A stretch of 64,000 bases of DNA from Blautia massiliensis (ex Durand et al. 2017) (GTDB lineage: Bacteria; Bacillota; Clostridia; Lachnospirales; Lachnospiraceae): NCBI RefSeq assembly GCF_001487165.1, contig NZ_LN913006.1, forward strand, positions 3,130,657-3,194,656, written 5' to 3'. The translations under genes were made by a program, and so were the position numbers. Below are positions 43,242-52,905 of the stretch, in pieces. The first letter of the stretch is position 1. Each line of letters begins with the position of its first letter. The notes below the pieces were generated by a model. The model saw only the letters and a list, made by a program, of their open reading frames with translations, was not told where the DNA came from and made no database searches.

Positions 43242-43304
43242 AACCAGGGTTACGAGAACAGTTTATGTAAATATTGAATAAAGAGAAATGAGGTAAATGG
43301 AAAG

Positions 43305-44663
43305 ATGACAGAACCGGTATTTGCGGCAGACCCGGCAAGACTGTTGATCGCGGCAGCAGCAGGAATTTTATTATTATTGTTACTTATCATAAAATTTAAG
43401 ATCCACCCGGTTTTATCCCTGCTGATCGCTGCACTGGTTATCGGGCTTGGCGCCGGAATGCCGGTTCCAACGCTGGTAAGCACTGTGGAAAACGGCGCAG
43501 GAGAAACCTTACAGGGAATCATACTCCTGATCGGACTGGGCTCTCTGTTCGGTGGGATATTGGAAGTGTCCGGCGGCGCACAGTGCGTTGCTCAGACACT
43601 GATAAACAAATTTGGTGAGAAAAAAGCGGGAATCGCTCTTGGGATCACAGGACTTGTGGTAGGAACTACGGTATTCTTTGAGGCTGGCGTTGTGATCCTG
43701 ATCCCTCTGGCATTCGGACTTGCGAAGAAAACAAAGAAATCTACTTTATATTATGTGATTCATCTTCTCGCCGGACTTGCCACCGGATTTGCATTTATAC
43801 CGCCATCAGCAGGATCTGTTCTGGTGGCAAATATGCTGAATGTGGATCTCGGAGTGATGATCGCGGTAGGTGTGCCTGTGGGCATTTTATCATTGATCTT
43901 TGCAGGAATCTTATGGTCCAAATTTATCGGCAAAAAGATCAATACAGGGCTGCCCTCCAATATCCAGGAGGTACGTGAGGAAGAAGAAGCCAATCTGCCG
44001 AAATTTTCTACAGTATTATGTATCATTCTTGTTCCGCTGGTACTGATCCTGTGCAATACAGTTTCTGAATACATTCCGGGAATCGACGCGGCACGTCCTG
44101 TTCTGGAATTTCTGGGAACACCATTTGTGGCACTGATCATAGCAGTATTGCTTGCCATGTATTTTCTTGGAAAGAAGCAGGGCTATAATGGAGAGCAGCT
44201 TAAGAAAATCCTGGATCGTTCTCTGAAGCCTACCGGACAGATTCTTCTGGTCATCACTGGTGGAGGTATCATCCGCTGGGTGCTGCAGGACTGCGGTATG
44301 GGAAATATTATAGGACCAGCCCTGGAAAAAAGCGGACTTCCGCTTGTACTGGTTGCATTCCTTATTGCAGCTCTGATCCGTGCATCGGTTGGTGCGGCAG
44401 TTGTGGCTATGACAATGGCAGCAGGAATTATGGCGGCTATGCCCGGAGTTGCAGACCTGTCACCGGTTTATCTGGCAGCAATGGTCTGTGCCATCAACGG
44501 AGGCGCAACGGCATTCAGCCATGTAAATGACTCCGGATTCTGGCTGGTAGGTTCCCTTCTTGAGATTGATGAGAAAACAACCCTGAAATCCTGGACAATG
44601 ATGGAAACCATCGTAGGAGTAACAGGTCTGGTCTGTGCTGTTGTGATCAGCCTGTTTGCATAG
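43305..44663 (+). CDS. GntP-family sugar-acid permease
   Basis: A 452-residue integral membrane protein with about 12-14 hydrophobic segments, e.g. LLIAAAAGILLLLLLIIKF at the start and VGVTGLVCAVVISLFA at the end. GntP landmarks are LGLGAGMPVPTLVS-like IGLGAGMPVPTLVSTVENG, GFAFIPPSAGSVLVANML and GATAFSHVNDSGFWLV. GntP proteins import gluconate or related acids with protons. It follows the dehydrogenase by 63 bases and precedes the kinase by 14, so the three are co-expressed. Confidence 0.92.
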   Translation: MTEPVFAADPARLLIAAAAGILLLLLLIIKFKIHPVLSLLIAALVIGLGAGMPVPTLVSTVENGAGETLQGIILLIGLGSLFGGILEVSGGAQCVAQTLINKFGEKKAGIALGITGLVVGTTVFFEAGVVILIPLAFGLAKKTKKSTLYYVIHLLAGLATGFAFIPPSAGSVLVANMLNVDLGVMIAVGVPVGILSLIFAGILWSKFIGKKINTGLPSNIQEVREEEEANLPKFSTVLCIILVPLVLILCNTVSEYIPGIDAARPVLEFLGTPFVALIIAVLLAMYFLGKKQGYNGEQLKKILDRSLKPTGQILLVITGGGIIRWVLQDCGMGNIIGPALEKSGLPLVLVAFLIAALIRASVGAAVVAMTMAAGIMAAMPGVADLSPVYLAAMVCAINGGATAFSHVNDSGFWLVGSLLEIDEKTTLKSWTMMETIVGVTGLVCAVVISLFA

Positions 44664-44677
44664 GAGAGTAGACAAAA

Positions 44678-45898
44678 ATGATAGTAAAAGTAATTTTAGG
44701 CACAATGCAGAATGCAAGAAAGCTGGTAAGTATTGCAGAATCCATCCCCTGTGATGTAGAATTATGTTATGGCCGTTATGTTGTAAATGCGAAGTCTATG
44801 CTTGGTGTCTTAAGTATGCCTGAGTTTGACGAGGGAGAGCTTCATATACATACAGATAATGAGAAAGAATGCGAGAAGATCTTTTTTCAGCTGCTTGATC
44901 AGAACCTTATTATGGACACAGGAGATGCTGTGAAAAGATCCATCTATGATATCACAACCTTTGGTGAGATCCTGATCGATTTTACATCTCAGGATATCAA
45001 TGAGGATGGACAGATGCTGTATGCCAGAAATCCGGGCGGTGCACCAGCCAATGTTGCAGTTGCAGCCAGCAGACTGGGAGCTCATACTGCATTTATCGGT
45101 AAAGCAGGAAAAGATATGCACGGAAAGTTCCTGAAATCTGTTCTTGAGAAAGAAAACGTGGATACCAAGGGTATGCTCCTGGATGAAAATTATTTTACTA
45201 CACTGGCTTTTGTGGAAGTCAGCGAGACTGGAGAGAGGACTTTCTCTTTTGCAAGAAAACCGGGAGCGGATACGAAGATCCAGAAGGAAGAAGTGGATGT
45301 GGATGTGCTGGATCATACCCATATTTTTCATGTTGGATCCCTGTCCCTGACGGATCAGCCTGCAAGAGATACCACGTTTTATGCGGTAAAAAGAGCAAAA
45401 AACAAGGGCAGCGTGATTTCTTACGATCCCAATTACCGTGCATCTCTGTGGCCGGATGAAAAGACAGCGAAGAAGCATATGAGAAGCCTGGTTCCCTATG
45501 TGGATCTTATGAAGATTTCGGATGAAGAGACAGAACTTCTGACAGATCATAAGGATGTCCGGGAAGCAGCAGAAGCACTGTACAGCCAGGGCGTGAAAGT
45601 TGTGGCAGTTACACTTGGCGGCGAAGGAGCCTATCTTTACGGCAAGGATGGCGGCTGTATGGTACCGGGATTTGCAGTGAAACAGATCGCAGACACGAAC
45701 GGAGCCGGAGATTCTTTCTGGGGCGGTTTCCTGTACAAAGTCAGCACAGCAGAGAAACATCTGGACGAGCTGACCCAGGAGGATCTGAAGGAATTTGCCC
45801 GTTTCGGCAATGCAGTGGCCAGTCTCTGCGTGGAGAAAAAAGGTGCGATCCCGGCAATGCCGGAGCTTGCACAGGTGGAACGCAGAATTGCAAAGTGA
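44678..45898 (+). CDS. HPr-like domain fused to PfkB carbohydrate kinase
   Basis: A 406-residue fusion. Residues 1-~85 look like HPr of the PTS: GTMQNARKLVSIAE aligns with GIHARPA, but the phosphorylatable His is replaced by Asn12, while Arg14 and the regulatory Ser region (VNAKSMLGVLSM, Ser40 at the HPr Ser46 place) are kept. Residues ~95-406 are a PfkB/ribokinase-type sugar kinase with GGAPANVAVAASRLG (about 119-133) and the ATP/catalytic motif DTNGAGDSFWGG (about 339-350), closest in style to fructokinases. It would phosphorylate the keto-sugar or keto-acid formed by the dehydrogenase. The HPr-like part is probably regulatory. Confidence 0.85.
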   Translation: MIVKVILGTMQNARKLVSIAESIPCDVELCYGRYVVNAKSMLGVLSMPEFDEGELHIHTDNEKECEKIFFQLLDQNLIMDTGDAVKRSIYDITTFGEILIDFTSQDINEDGQMLYARNPGGAPANVAVAASRLGAHTAFIGKAGKDMHGKFLKSVLEKENVDTKGMLLDENYFTTLAFVEVSETGERTFSFARKPGADTKIQKEEVDVDVLDHTHIFHVGSLSLTDQPARDTTFYAVKRAKNKGSVISYDPNYRASLWPDEKTAKKHMRSLVPYVDLMKISDEETELLTDHKDVREAAEALYSQGVKVVAVTLGGEGAYLYGKDGGCMVPGFAVKQIADTNGAGDSFWGGFLYKVSTAEKHLDELTQEDLKEFARFGNAVASLCVEKKGAIPAMPELAQVERRIAK

Positions 45899-45991
45899 TC
45901 GTATTCATAAAACTGTAGCAGAGTTGAATCTAAATTGCGAAGCGATTGTGTTTATGAGTATGTCAGATTTATGAAAGGATGGGGTTTTGAA

Positions 45992-46384
45992 ATGAATTTA
46001 AAAGATCAGATGAACGGAGTTCAGCACGTAGGTGTGCCAACCAATGATATTGAGACAACCATTAAATTTTATGAGGCACTGGGATTTAAGATCGCTTTCC
46101 AGACGGTGAACGAGGCTGCCAATGAGAAGGTTGCTTTCCTGAAGCTTGGAAATCTTGTGATCGAGACTTACGAGAACAAAGCAGCAAAAATGGAATCCGG
46201 CGCCATTGACCATGTTGCCATTGATGTGAAGGATGTGGAGAAAGTCCACGAGCTGGTGACAGCAGCAGGACTGAATACCACCAATGACGAGGTGCATTTT
46301 CTGCCGTTCTGGGAGAATGGTGTGAAGTTCTTTACTATTGAGGGACCGAATAAGGAGAAGGTGGAGTTCAGCCAGTATTTATAA
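45992..46384 (+). CDS. VOC-superfamily (glyoxalase-like) protein
   Basis: A 130-residue vicinal-oxygen-chelate protein with paired beta-alpha-beta units. Likely metal ligands are His in VQHVGVPTND, Glu in LVIETYEN, His in IDHVAIDVKD and Glu in KVEFSQYL. Such proteins can be lyases, isomerases or epimerases. In this operon it may process an intermediate or detoxify an aldehyde by-product. The ATG at 45992 is used; the longer reading from 45935 lacks support. Confidence 0.82.
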   Translation: MNLKDQMNGVQHVGVPTNDIETTIKFYEALGFKIAFQTVNEAANEKVAFLKLGNLVIETYENKAAKMESGAIDHVAIDVKDVEKVHELVTAAGLNTTNDEVHFLPFWENGVKFFTIEGPNKEKVEFSQYL

Positions 46385-46440
46385 AATGTGTAAGTCAGTT
46401 AAGTCTCCTGCAAGAATGTGGGTACCTGTCTTAATGGGAA

Positions 46441-46469
46441 TTTACAATACAGTAAAAATACGCTAGAAT
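46441..46469 (+). promoter_or_regulatory. Promoter of the GntR gene
   Basis: TTTACA (46441-46446), a 17-base spacer and TAGAAT (46464-46469), about 58 bases before the start codon. It shows the regulator has its own promoter besides any read-through. Confidence 0.65.
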
Positions 46470-46526
46470 AGAATACTGTTAATATTCATCTAAATAAAAA
46501 AGATCTATAAGAACAGGAGTATATAC

Positions 46527-47171
46527 ATGCTGGGACTTAAACCAATAAAGACTTTACCCATAAGAGAAAAGATTGCGGCGAATCTCAGAGAGGCAATTCT
46601 TTCAAAAAAAATTCCGGCGGGGGAAATTCTGACACTGGAAAGTACTGCGCAGGAACTTGGAGTGTCCATTACACCTACAAGAGAAGCCTTTCAGATTCTG
46701 GCAAGAGATGGACTTCTGGAACTGGAGCGAAATAAACGTGCAGTAGTTCTTGGAGTGAATGAAAAAACGATCCGCGAACATTTTCAGGTGCGGGCGGCAC
46801 TGGAAAGTGAAGCCTGTGTTTTGTGTTGTGAAAATAAGATCGATCTTCAGAGGATTGATCAGATCCTCAAGGTTTCCAGAGAAGAGATAGAAAAAGGTGA
46901 TTTTGAAAGTTATTCAAGTCTCAATCAGACTTTGCACATGGAATTATGGACAGCAGCAGGAAATGATAAACTTAAAAATATGCTGTCAGAACTGTGGAAC
47001 GGACTGTCCAGAGGCGTACTGGTAAATGAAGAAGAGTACGTAAGAAAATCTCTGAAAGAGCATGAGGAAATTGTAGAAAGTATTCGAAAAGGTGATGCTA
47101 TGGAATGTTATCTGCGTATGCAGAAACATATAAAAAGCAGTTGTGAGAACTTTGTGCAACGGTATAATTAG
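46527..47171 (+). CDS. GntR-family regulator with FCD domain
   Basis: A 214-residue regulator: an N-terminal winged helix (REKIAANLREAILSKKIPAG, LGVSITPTREAFQILARDGL) and a C-terminal FCD ligand-binding helical domain (about 80-205, with HFQVRAALESEACVL and KEHEEIVESIRKGD; His residues likely bind a metal with a small organic acid). FCD regulators usually sense sugar acids, which fits control of the preceding GntP/dehydrogenase/kinase operon. The site AACAGGAG precedes its ATG. Confidence 0.9.
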   Translation: MLGLKPIKTLPIREKIAANLREAILSKKIPAGEILTLESTAQELGVSITPTREAFQILARDGLLELERNKRAVVLGVNEKTIREHFQVRAALESEACVLCCENKIDLQRIDQILKVSREEIEKGDFESYSSLNQTLHMELWTAAGNDKLKNMLSELWNGLSRGVLVNEEEYVRKSLKEHEEIVESIRKGDAMECYLRMQKHIKSSCENFVQRYN

Positions 47172-47231
47172 GCTGTAGAAATCACCATTTTTCTGTAAAA
47201 AGTATACAAAAACAGAACAGATAATTTTTAC

Positions 47232-47275
47232 AAAACGCCGAAATTGTTAATTGTTATTGACAGTTACGGCGTTTT
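47232..47275 (+). terminator. Terminator after the GntR gene (a -35/-10-like pair overlaps it)
   Basis: AAAACGCCG (47232-47240) pairs perfectly with CGGCGTTTT (47267-47275) and a T follows. Within and after it lie TTGACA (47257-47262) and TATTCT (47280-47285) with 17 bases between, a plausible promoter for the permease gene. If both are real, the hairpin and promoter share bases. Confidence 0.6.
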
Positions 47276-47347
47276 TCACTATTCTTTATGTATACAATAT
47301 AAAAAATAAAAAATAAAAAGTAAAAAAGTAAAGAAAGGCGCAATGAA

Positions 47348-48727
47348 ATGAACGACAAGAACATAATTGTGAACAAGCCGGAACCGAAACCGGGTATACT
47401 TGAGCGTAGTGATCTTTTTGCGATCGCAGTAGGAATGGTAATCGGCTCCGGAATGGTAACTCTGATCGGACCGGCAATGGCTTATACCGGTTATTCTGTA
47501 TGGCTTGCTTATCTGACAGCGATTGTCATGGGATTCTTTATGGTTTTTCCGTATATTATTCTTGGTGGGACCATGCGCGTGGCAGGAGGCCCGTATTCCA
47601 TCGTAACGAACCTTTCCGGAGTCAGCACCGGAGGTCTGGTAGCTTATACGAAACTGGTAACGCCGATCCTCAACAGTTCTTTTGCGTTGGCACTGGGATT
47701 GTATTTGAATAATCTCCTCCCGGGAATTACAGTGAAAGCACTGGCAATCGCAGGTGTTGTTATCCTGTTTGTTCTGAATCTTCTGGGAATGGATATTTTT
47801 GCAAAGGTAAGCAAGATATTATCAACGGTTCTTCTGATCACAATGGTTCTGTATGTTGTTTTCGGACTTACACAGATCAGACAGCCGATCTTTAATTTTT
47901 CAGGAGATAAGATGTTTACCGGCGGCTTTAAAGGCTTTATGCTGGCGGCACTTCTTCTTATCAATTCCGCAAATGGTTACTACAATGTTCTGTGGTATGG
48001 TAAAGACGCGAAAAGAGCAACGAAAGATGTTCCGTTTGCGGCAATGTCCTGCGTGCCATGTCTGCTTTTTATTTATGTGGGCCTTGCGATGGTTACAGGT
48101 GGGGTGCTTCCTCACGATGAGGTTGCAGGTGTGGAAACAATCCTTCCGGCAGCACAGGAGATCCTTCCTGGTATTGTGTATAAACTTTTTATGATCGGCG
48201 GACCGATCATGGCAATCATCACTACTTTGAATGGTGTATTTAATGATGTACGATATCCGATCGCTCAGGCTGCCAAGGATGGATGGCTGCCGAAAGGAAT
48301 TCTGAAGGAAAACCGTTTCGGAGCACCGTACCTGATCTATACCTACACACTGATCGTAGTGTTGCTTCCGATCATTTTTGATATGAGTATCGTGACGATC
48401 ACAAATATTTTCCAGGTGATCACATTTTTTATGAATGTTACAGTTGTGTATGCAATTTCACGTCTTCCGAAGAAATATCCGGATACCTGGAAGAAGAACA
48501 AATTTCACCTTTCCAGTGCAGGACTTTACGTATTCTGTACCATCAGTATCATCATTTACACGATTATTTTTATAAAAGGAATTTTCAGTATTAAACTTGT
48601 ATATGCAGTATCTGCTGTTATAGTTATGGTTGCATTGATCCTGATTGGTGTATATCTCACCAGAAAAGGTGGAATCCGTATCGAGACATCCATATGGCAG
48701 CCTGCAGAGGAGGAAAAAAATGAATGA
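47348..48727 (+). CDS. APC-superfamily amino-acid permease
   Basis: A 459-residue transporter with about 12 membrane helices. The first helix has the APC signature region FAIAVGMVIGSGMVTLIGPAM (unwound GSG), and later helices include AAMSCVPCLLFIYVGLAMVTG and IGGPIMAIITTLNGVFNDVR. Amino acids or amines are the likely cargo. Its 3' end overlaps the next gene by eight bases, tying transport to the serine hydrolase, perhaps uptake of a product linked to peptide or amide cleavage. Confidence 0.87.
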   Translation: MNDKNIIVNKPEPKPGILERSDLFAIAVGMVIGSGMVTLIGPAMAYTGYSVWLAYLTAIVMGFFMVFPYIILGGTMRVAGGPYSIVTNLSGVSTGGLVAYTKLVTPILNSSFALALGLYLNNLLPGITVKALAIAGVVILFVLNLLGMDIFAKVSKILSTVLLITMVLYVVFGLTQIRQPIFNFSGDKMFTGGFKGFMLAALLLINSANGYYNVLWYGKDAKRATKDVPFAAMSCVPCLLFIYVGLAMVTGGVLPHDEVAGVETILPAAQEILPGIVYKLFMIGGPIMAIITTLNGVFNDVRYPIAQAAKDGWLPKGILKENRFGAPYLIYTYTLIVVLLPIIFDMSIVTITNIFQVITFFMNVTVVYAISRLPKKYPDTWKKNKFHLSSAGLYVFCTISIIIYTIIFIKGIFSIKLVYAVSAVIVMVALILIGVYLTRKGGIRIETSIWQPAEEEKNE

Positions 48728-50129
48728 ATTAAATCCGTTCAAGCTGGCAAAAATGCTTGAGGAACTTGAGAACACCGTAGAATTACACAGTATTTCTGTA
48801 CGGTATAAAGGAGAAAAGGTTGTTGAAGGAGCCTGGGCACCTTTCTCAATGGAAGAGCCGCAGATGCTGCATTCTTTATCAAAGATCGGAACAAGTATCT
48901 GTGTTGGATTTGCGGTGGATGAGGGAAAACTTCATCTGGAGGATAAATTTCTGGATTATGTGAGAGAAGATCTTCCGGATGAATATGATGAAGCCCTGGA
49001 AAATATTACCGTATATGATCTTCTTACCATGCAGGCCGGTTCCCCGGAATGCTGTAATAATGTATGGTTTTCCAGACTGGAAAAAGACTGGGAGAAGAAC
49101 TGGCTTGGACAGCCTAAGCTGAAAGAAGATATCGGAAAAGTTTTTCATTATGATTCCGGATGCAGCTATACACTTTCCAGGATCGTGACCAAAGTTATGG
49201 GTGAAAACTGTCTGTCCATTATGCAGAAACGTGTTTTTGACAAACTTGGTTTTGGAAAGATCAACTGGCTTACAAGTCCTGAGGGACATAATACTGGCGG
49301 CTGGGGCATGTATCTGACCGCAGATCAGATTTCCACACTGGCACAGCTCCTTCTCCAGAAAGGAAACTGGAAGGGTGAGCAGCTGGTGCCACAGTGGTGG
49401 ATCGAAGAGATGGGACAGTCAAGAGTCGTAATTCCCGGAGATGAGAAAAAAGCACTGACTCATTATGCATATCACATCAAAGCAGGAAAAGAGATCTTTG
49501 CGGCAGAAGGAGCATTTGGACAGTATTTGGTGTGCTTCCGGGAACTTCCGGTTGCCATTGGCATTACCGCAGGTGCGAGAGAATATCTTGCGGCAGATAT
49601 CTGCCTTAAATATATGAAGGAAGCAGTTTCCATACCTTGCCCGGAAGAAAAACGGGAAGAAGGAGAGAAATATCTGGAAGCAAAAATAAAAAGCCTTTCT
49701 CTGCCACAGCCGGAAGGCAGACTGAAAACTGCGGAAAAAGAACTCAGTGGATTATTTAACCGGGAGATTATTTTTACAGAAAATCCGAGAAACATTGAAA
49801 GTGCAAAGATCATTCCGGAAGGATGTAAACTGCGTCTGGAAATGATAGTCCAGGGTGAGAAAAAGATTGCTTATGCAGGATTTAAGAGCTGGAAACAGAA
49901 CGATCTTTATCCGGATGATTTTACAAAGAGATATCACAGCATTGCTTATGGAATGGATCAGGAAACGTTATATCTGTCTGTGGGACTGCTCAACACTTCC
50001 TACAGGGAAGAGTATTCCTTCTGGGTCAATTCTAAAGATACCGTGATCGCGACCTGGAGACCTAACGTTACCTATCTTCCGGAACAGCCGGATATGGTAT
50101 GGAAGTTTACAGGAAACTTTAAATCCTGA
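48720..50129 (+). CDS. Beta-lactamase-family serine hydrolase
   Basis: A 469-residue protein. The class C beta-lactamase/DD-peptidase-like domain (about 20-310) has the S-x-x-K active site as Ser52-Leu-Ser-Lys55 (HSLSKIG), a YDSGCSY motif at the Tyr-x-Ser/Asn place and HNTGGWGMYLTADQIS further on. The last ~150 residues form a beta-rich extra domain. No signal peptide is visible, so a cytoplasmic esterase, amidase or peptidase is more likely than a cell-wall enzyme. The ATG overlaps the end of the permease gene, with GAGGA just upstream. Confidence 0.83.
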   Translation: MNELNPFKLAKMLEELENTVELHSISVRYKGEKVVEGAWAPFSMEEPQMLHSLSKIGTSICVGFAVDEGKLHLEDKFLDYVREDLPDEYDEALENITVYDLLTMQAGSPECCNNVWFSRLEKDWEKNWLGQPKLKEDIGKVFHYDSGCSYTLSRIVTKVMGENCLSIMQKRVFDKLGFGKINWLTSPEGHNTGGWGMYLTADQISTLAQLLLQKGNWKGEQLVPQWWIEEMGQSRVVIPGDEKKALTHYAYHIKAGKEIFAAEGAFGQYLVCFRELPVAIGITAGAREYLAADICLKYMKEAVSIPCPEEKREEGEKYLEAKIKSLSLPQPEGRLKTAEKELSGLFNREIIFTENPRNIESAKIIPEGCKLRLEMIVQGEKKIAYAGFKSWKQNDLYPDDFTKRYHSIAYGMDQETLYLSVGLLNTSYREEYSFWVNSKDTVIATWRPNVTYLPEQPDMVWKFTGNFKS

Positions 50130-50198
50130 AGAGAAAAAACTCAAAGTATAGACCGATAAAAATATAGCAATTCCTCCAACCTTATGATAAAAGAAACG

Positions 50199-50250
50199 AA
50201 CAACCCGCAGGATACTGACTTGCCATCAGTGGTCCGATGGGTTGTTTTTT
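50199..50250 (+). terminator. Terminator after the serine hydrolase gene
   Basis: AACAACCC pairs with GGGTTGTT, with an inner ACTGA/TCAGT stem, followed by TTTT. Confidence 0.8.
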
Positions 50251-50317
50251 GTTTGGAATAAGTCTACAATAGGAAACAGAAATTTTTATTATTGTGACAT
50301 AGGGAAGAAAGTGTACG

Positions 50318-51328
50318 ATGAAAATACATTACAGAATTAAAAATAATGCAATAGAGATCGTTCGGTGTTATGGTACCGATGACCGGATCGTGCTGCCGGA
50401 AGAGATCAATGGTCTTCCGGTAGTCAGTGCGGCGCCGTATGCGTTTTCTGCACATAAGGATGGAGAAGAAGATGCAGAAACCTGGGAGAGCGAAGATGTA
50501 ATTTCGTTCGGAGAAGAGAGACTTCTTGCCGGAGAGGAAGTGCAAGAGATCGTTTTTCCCGATACACTGAAGGAAATCGGAAGATATATTTTTTATGGAT
50601 GCAAAAAACTGGAACGGCTGGAATTTTCGGATACGCTGATGCAGGTGGGAACCGGGGCGTTTACGGGCTGCAGCGGGCTGAAGGAGCTTGTGATCCATCA
50701 GAAAAAAGGGCTCAAGTCCTGTGCAAAGGAGATCCTCGGTGAGCTGTGGCAGAAGATCGATGTGGATTTTTTGTATGAAAATGGTGAGGCAGGTGGAAAA
50801 CGTGCGCATATGGTTTTTCCGGAGCATTATGATGAGGCGGTGGAGAATACGCCTGCGAGAATTCTGTTTACGGAGTATCATGGCTCAGGGACCAATTACC
50901 GGCAATGCTTCTACAGCAAAGAACTGGATTTCGCAGAGTATGACAGCCTGTTTGATATGGCAGTGGTAATGGATAAGCTGGAGGTTCTGGTTGATATGAG
51001 CTTTGGGCGGCTTCGTTATCCGTGGCAGCTGAGCGAAAAGGCGAAGAAACAGTATGAGGATTATATCCGGGGAAACCTTAAGGATATCGGGGAATTTCTG
51101 GTGGAAAGCGGAAGCTTAAATGGTCTGGAGCTGCTTTCTCGGGAAAAACTCTGGAACAGAGAGGGCCTGGAACATAGTATTGATGTGGCGGCCAGGAAGA
51201 AGGATATGGAGATTTCCGCATTTCTGATGAATGAACGCAGCCGGATGCTGAAGGAAGAGCAGAAGGTGGCCGGGGAGACAGAAAATGATGGGCGGCCAGC
51301 GAGACGGAGGAAGAAATTTCAGCTGTAA
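50318..51328 (+). CDS. Leucine-rich repeat (BspA-type) protein with ankyrin-like tail
   Basis: A 336-residue cytoplasmic protein. Residues ~10-130 carry LRR_5/BspA-type repeats (RIVLPEEINGLPVVSAAPYAF, quoted in part; IVFPDTLKEIGRYIFYGC; LEFSDTLMQVGTGAFTGC). The middle is unfamiliar and residues ~250-310 look like helical ankyrin-type units (DIGEFLVESGSLNGLELLSR). The end is basic (PARRRKKFQL). No signal peptide. It is followed by the VWA gene and the two may be linked functionally, but the role is unknown. Confidence 0.75.
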   Translation: MKIHYRIKNNAIEIVRCYGTDDRIVLPEEINGLPVVSAAPYAFSAHKDGEEDAETWESEDVISFGEERLLAGEEVQEIVFPDTLKEIGRYIFYGCKKLERLEFSDTLMQVGTGAFTGCSGLKELVIHQKKGLKSCAKEILGELWQKIDVDFLYENGEAGGKRAHMVFPEHYDEAVENTPARILFTEYHGSGTNYRQCFYSKELDFAEYDSLFDMAVVMDKLEVLVDMSFGRLRYPWQLSEKAKKQYEDYIRGNLKDIGEFLVESGSLNGLELLSREKLWNREGLEHSIDVAARKKDMEISAFLMNERSRMLKEEQKVAGETENDGRPARRRKKFQL

Positions 51329-51524
51329 GTTGGAAGAGCCTGATGACAAATTGAGGAGATCTTGCGTAGAATGGTATACGAACATTTGCTTTATGCAGAA
51401 AAATTAAGTTTATAGAGTGTCTGAGAGAATATGAGAAAAATAAGCTACAAGTGAATTATGAGATTATGTGTAAACAATAATGGTAAATTAATGAAAAAAG
51501 AATTGCAACAGCAGATCAGAGGAG

Positions 51525-52886
51525 GTGGAAATCCTGAATGGCATAGAAACAACTGAAAACAATAAAAATAACTTCCTGCCCGGTCAGGGATCCAATCCCC
51601 AGGAGGCAGCCCAGCGTCTCCAGGACATCGGCAGCAGCATCCTCCGGGCGGCAAGAGACGAGCTGTATCTTGGCATGCGTTTTCTGGATGTGGCGCTGAG
51701 CAGCTTTATTTATCAGATGGATGGTTCGGTCAGTCCGTTTGGAACAGACGGGGCTGTGATATACTTCCATCCGGCACAGCTTGGCGGGCTTTATAAAGAA
51801 AACAGGATTCTTGTGAATCGAGGATATCTCCATATGGTATTTCACTGCATTTTCCGGCACTTTGGGAAGCCGGGAATAGAGAAGCGTTTGTGGAATTTAA
51901 GCTGCGATATTGCAGTGGAGCATATGATCGACGGGATCTACCACCGCTCAGTCCGATATTCCAGAAGTCTTCTCCGGAGGGAAACCTACCGTCTTCTGGA
52001 AAAGGAAAAGAAGACGCTGAATGCAGAGAGAATTTACAAGATTCTGAAAGAAGAATTTCTGAAGGAAAAAGAACTGGCACAGCTGGAAAAAGAGTTCTAT
52101 GTGGACGACCATAAATACTGGGCAAACCAGCAGCCTGACCGGAAACCCAATCCCCTGATGAGTAAAAAATGGGGAGATATCAGCGATGGGATCGAGACAG
52201 ATCTGGAGACCTTTTCCAGGGAGTCAGGAGAGCAGGACGGAGATTTTCTGGACCAGCTGAAAATAGAGAACCGGGAACGATATGATTATCGGGAATTTCT
52301 GCGGAAATTTGCAGTATTTCGGGAAGAACTGACTGTGGATCCGGACAGCTTTGATTATAATTTTTATACCTACGGGCTTTCCCTTTACGGGAATATGCCG
52401 CTGATCGAACCCCTGGAAACCAGAGAAGTGAAAAAAGTTTCGGAATTTGTCATTGTGATCGATACCTCCATGTCCTGTTCAGGAGAACTGGTACAGAGAT
52501 TTCTGGAGGAAACCTATGGGATCTTAAGCGATAGCAGGAATTTTTTCCAGAAGGTAAATATACACATTATCCAGTGTGATGAGAAGGTGCATTCGGATGT
52601 AAAGATCACCGGTGCAGAGGAATTGCAGGAGTATATGAACAGCCTGGAACTTTACGGTGATGGAGGTACAGATTTCCGTCCGGCTTTTGCTTATGTGGAA
52701 GAGCTGATGGAAAAACGTGAGTTTGAAAATCTTAAGGGCCTGGTGTATTTTACAGACGGATACGGGCTTTTTCCGGCAAAGATGCCGCCATACCGGACAG
52801 CATTTGTATTTATGGAGCAGGAGCCTGAGGATGTGGATATCCCGGCCTGGGCCATGAAGCTGGTGATCACGGAGGAAGAATTGTAA
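51525..52886 (+). CDS. VWA-like domain protein with putative metallopeptidase region (DUF2201 type)
   Basis: A ~453-residue protein. The N-terminal half has YLHMVFHCIFRHFGKP, a HxxxHxxxxxH-like zinc-binding stretch of the putative metallopeptidase family, and LSCDIAVEHMID. The C-terminal half (about 300-453) is a VWA-like domain with MIDAS pieces IVIDTSMSCSGE and GDGGTDFRPAF and FTDGYG. In most genomes such proteins follow a MoxR-type AAA ATPase; none is adjacent here. The start is unclear: the GTG at 51525 overlaps the AGAGGAGG ribosome site, and CTG at 51534 is the next option. A 21-codon ATG frame at 51491 overlaps out of frame. Confidence 0.78.
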   Translation: MEILNGIETTENNKNNFLPGQGSNPQEAAQRLQDIGSSILRAARDELYLGMRFLDVALSSFIYQMDGSVSPFGTDGAVIYFHPAQLGGLYKENRILVNRGYLHMVFHCIFRHFGKPGIEKRLWNLSCDIAVEHMIDGIYHRSVRYSRSLLRRETYRLLEKEKKTLNAERIYKILKEEFLKEKELAQLEKEFYVDDHKYWANQQPDRKPNPLMSKKWGDISDGIETDLETFSRESGEQDGDFLDQLKIENRERYDYREFLRKFAVFREELTVDPDSFDYNFYTYGLSLYGNMPLIEPLETREVKKVSEFVIVIDTSMSCSGELVQRFLEETYGILSDSRNFFQKVNIHIIQCDEKVHSDVKITGAEELQEYMNSLELYGDGGTDFRPAFAYVEELMEKREFENLKGLVYFTDGYGLFPAKMPPYRTAFVFMEQEPEDVDIPAWAMKLVITEEEL

Positions 52887-52905
52887 AGAATTATATCCAT
52901 ATCTT

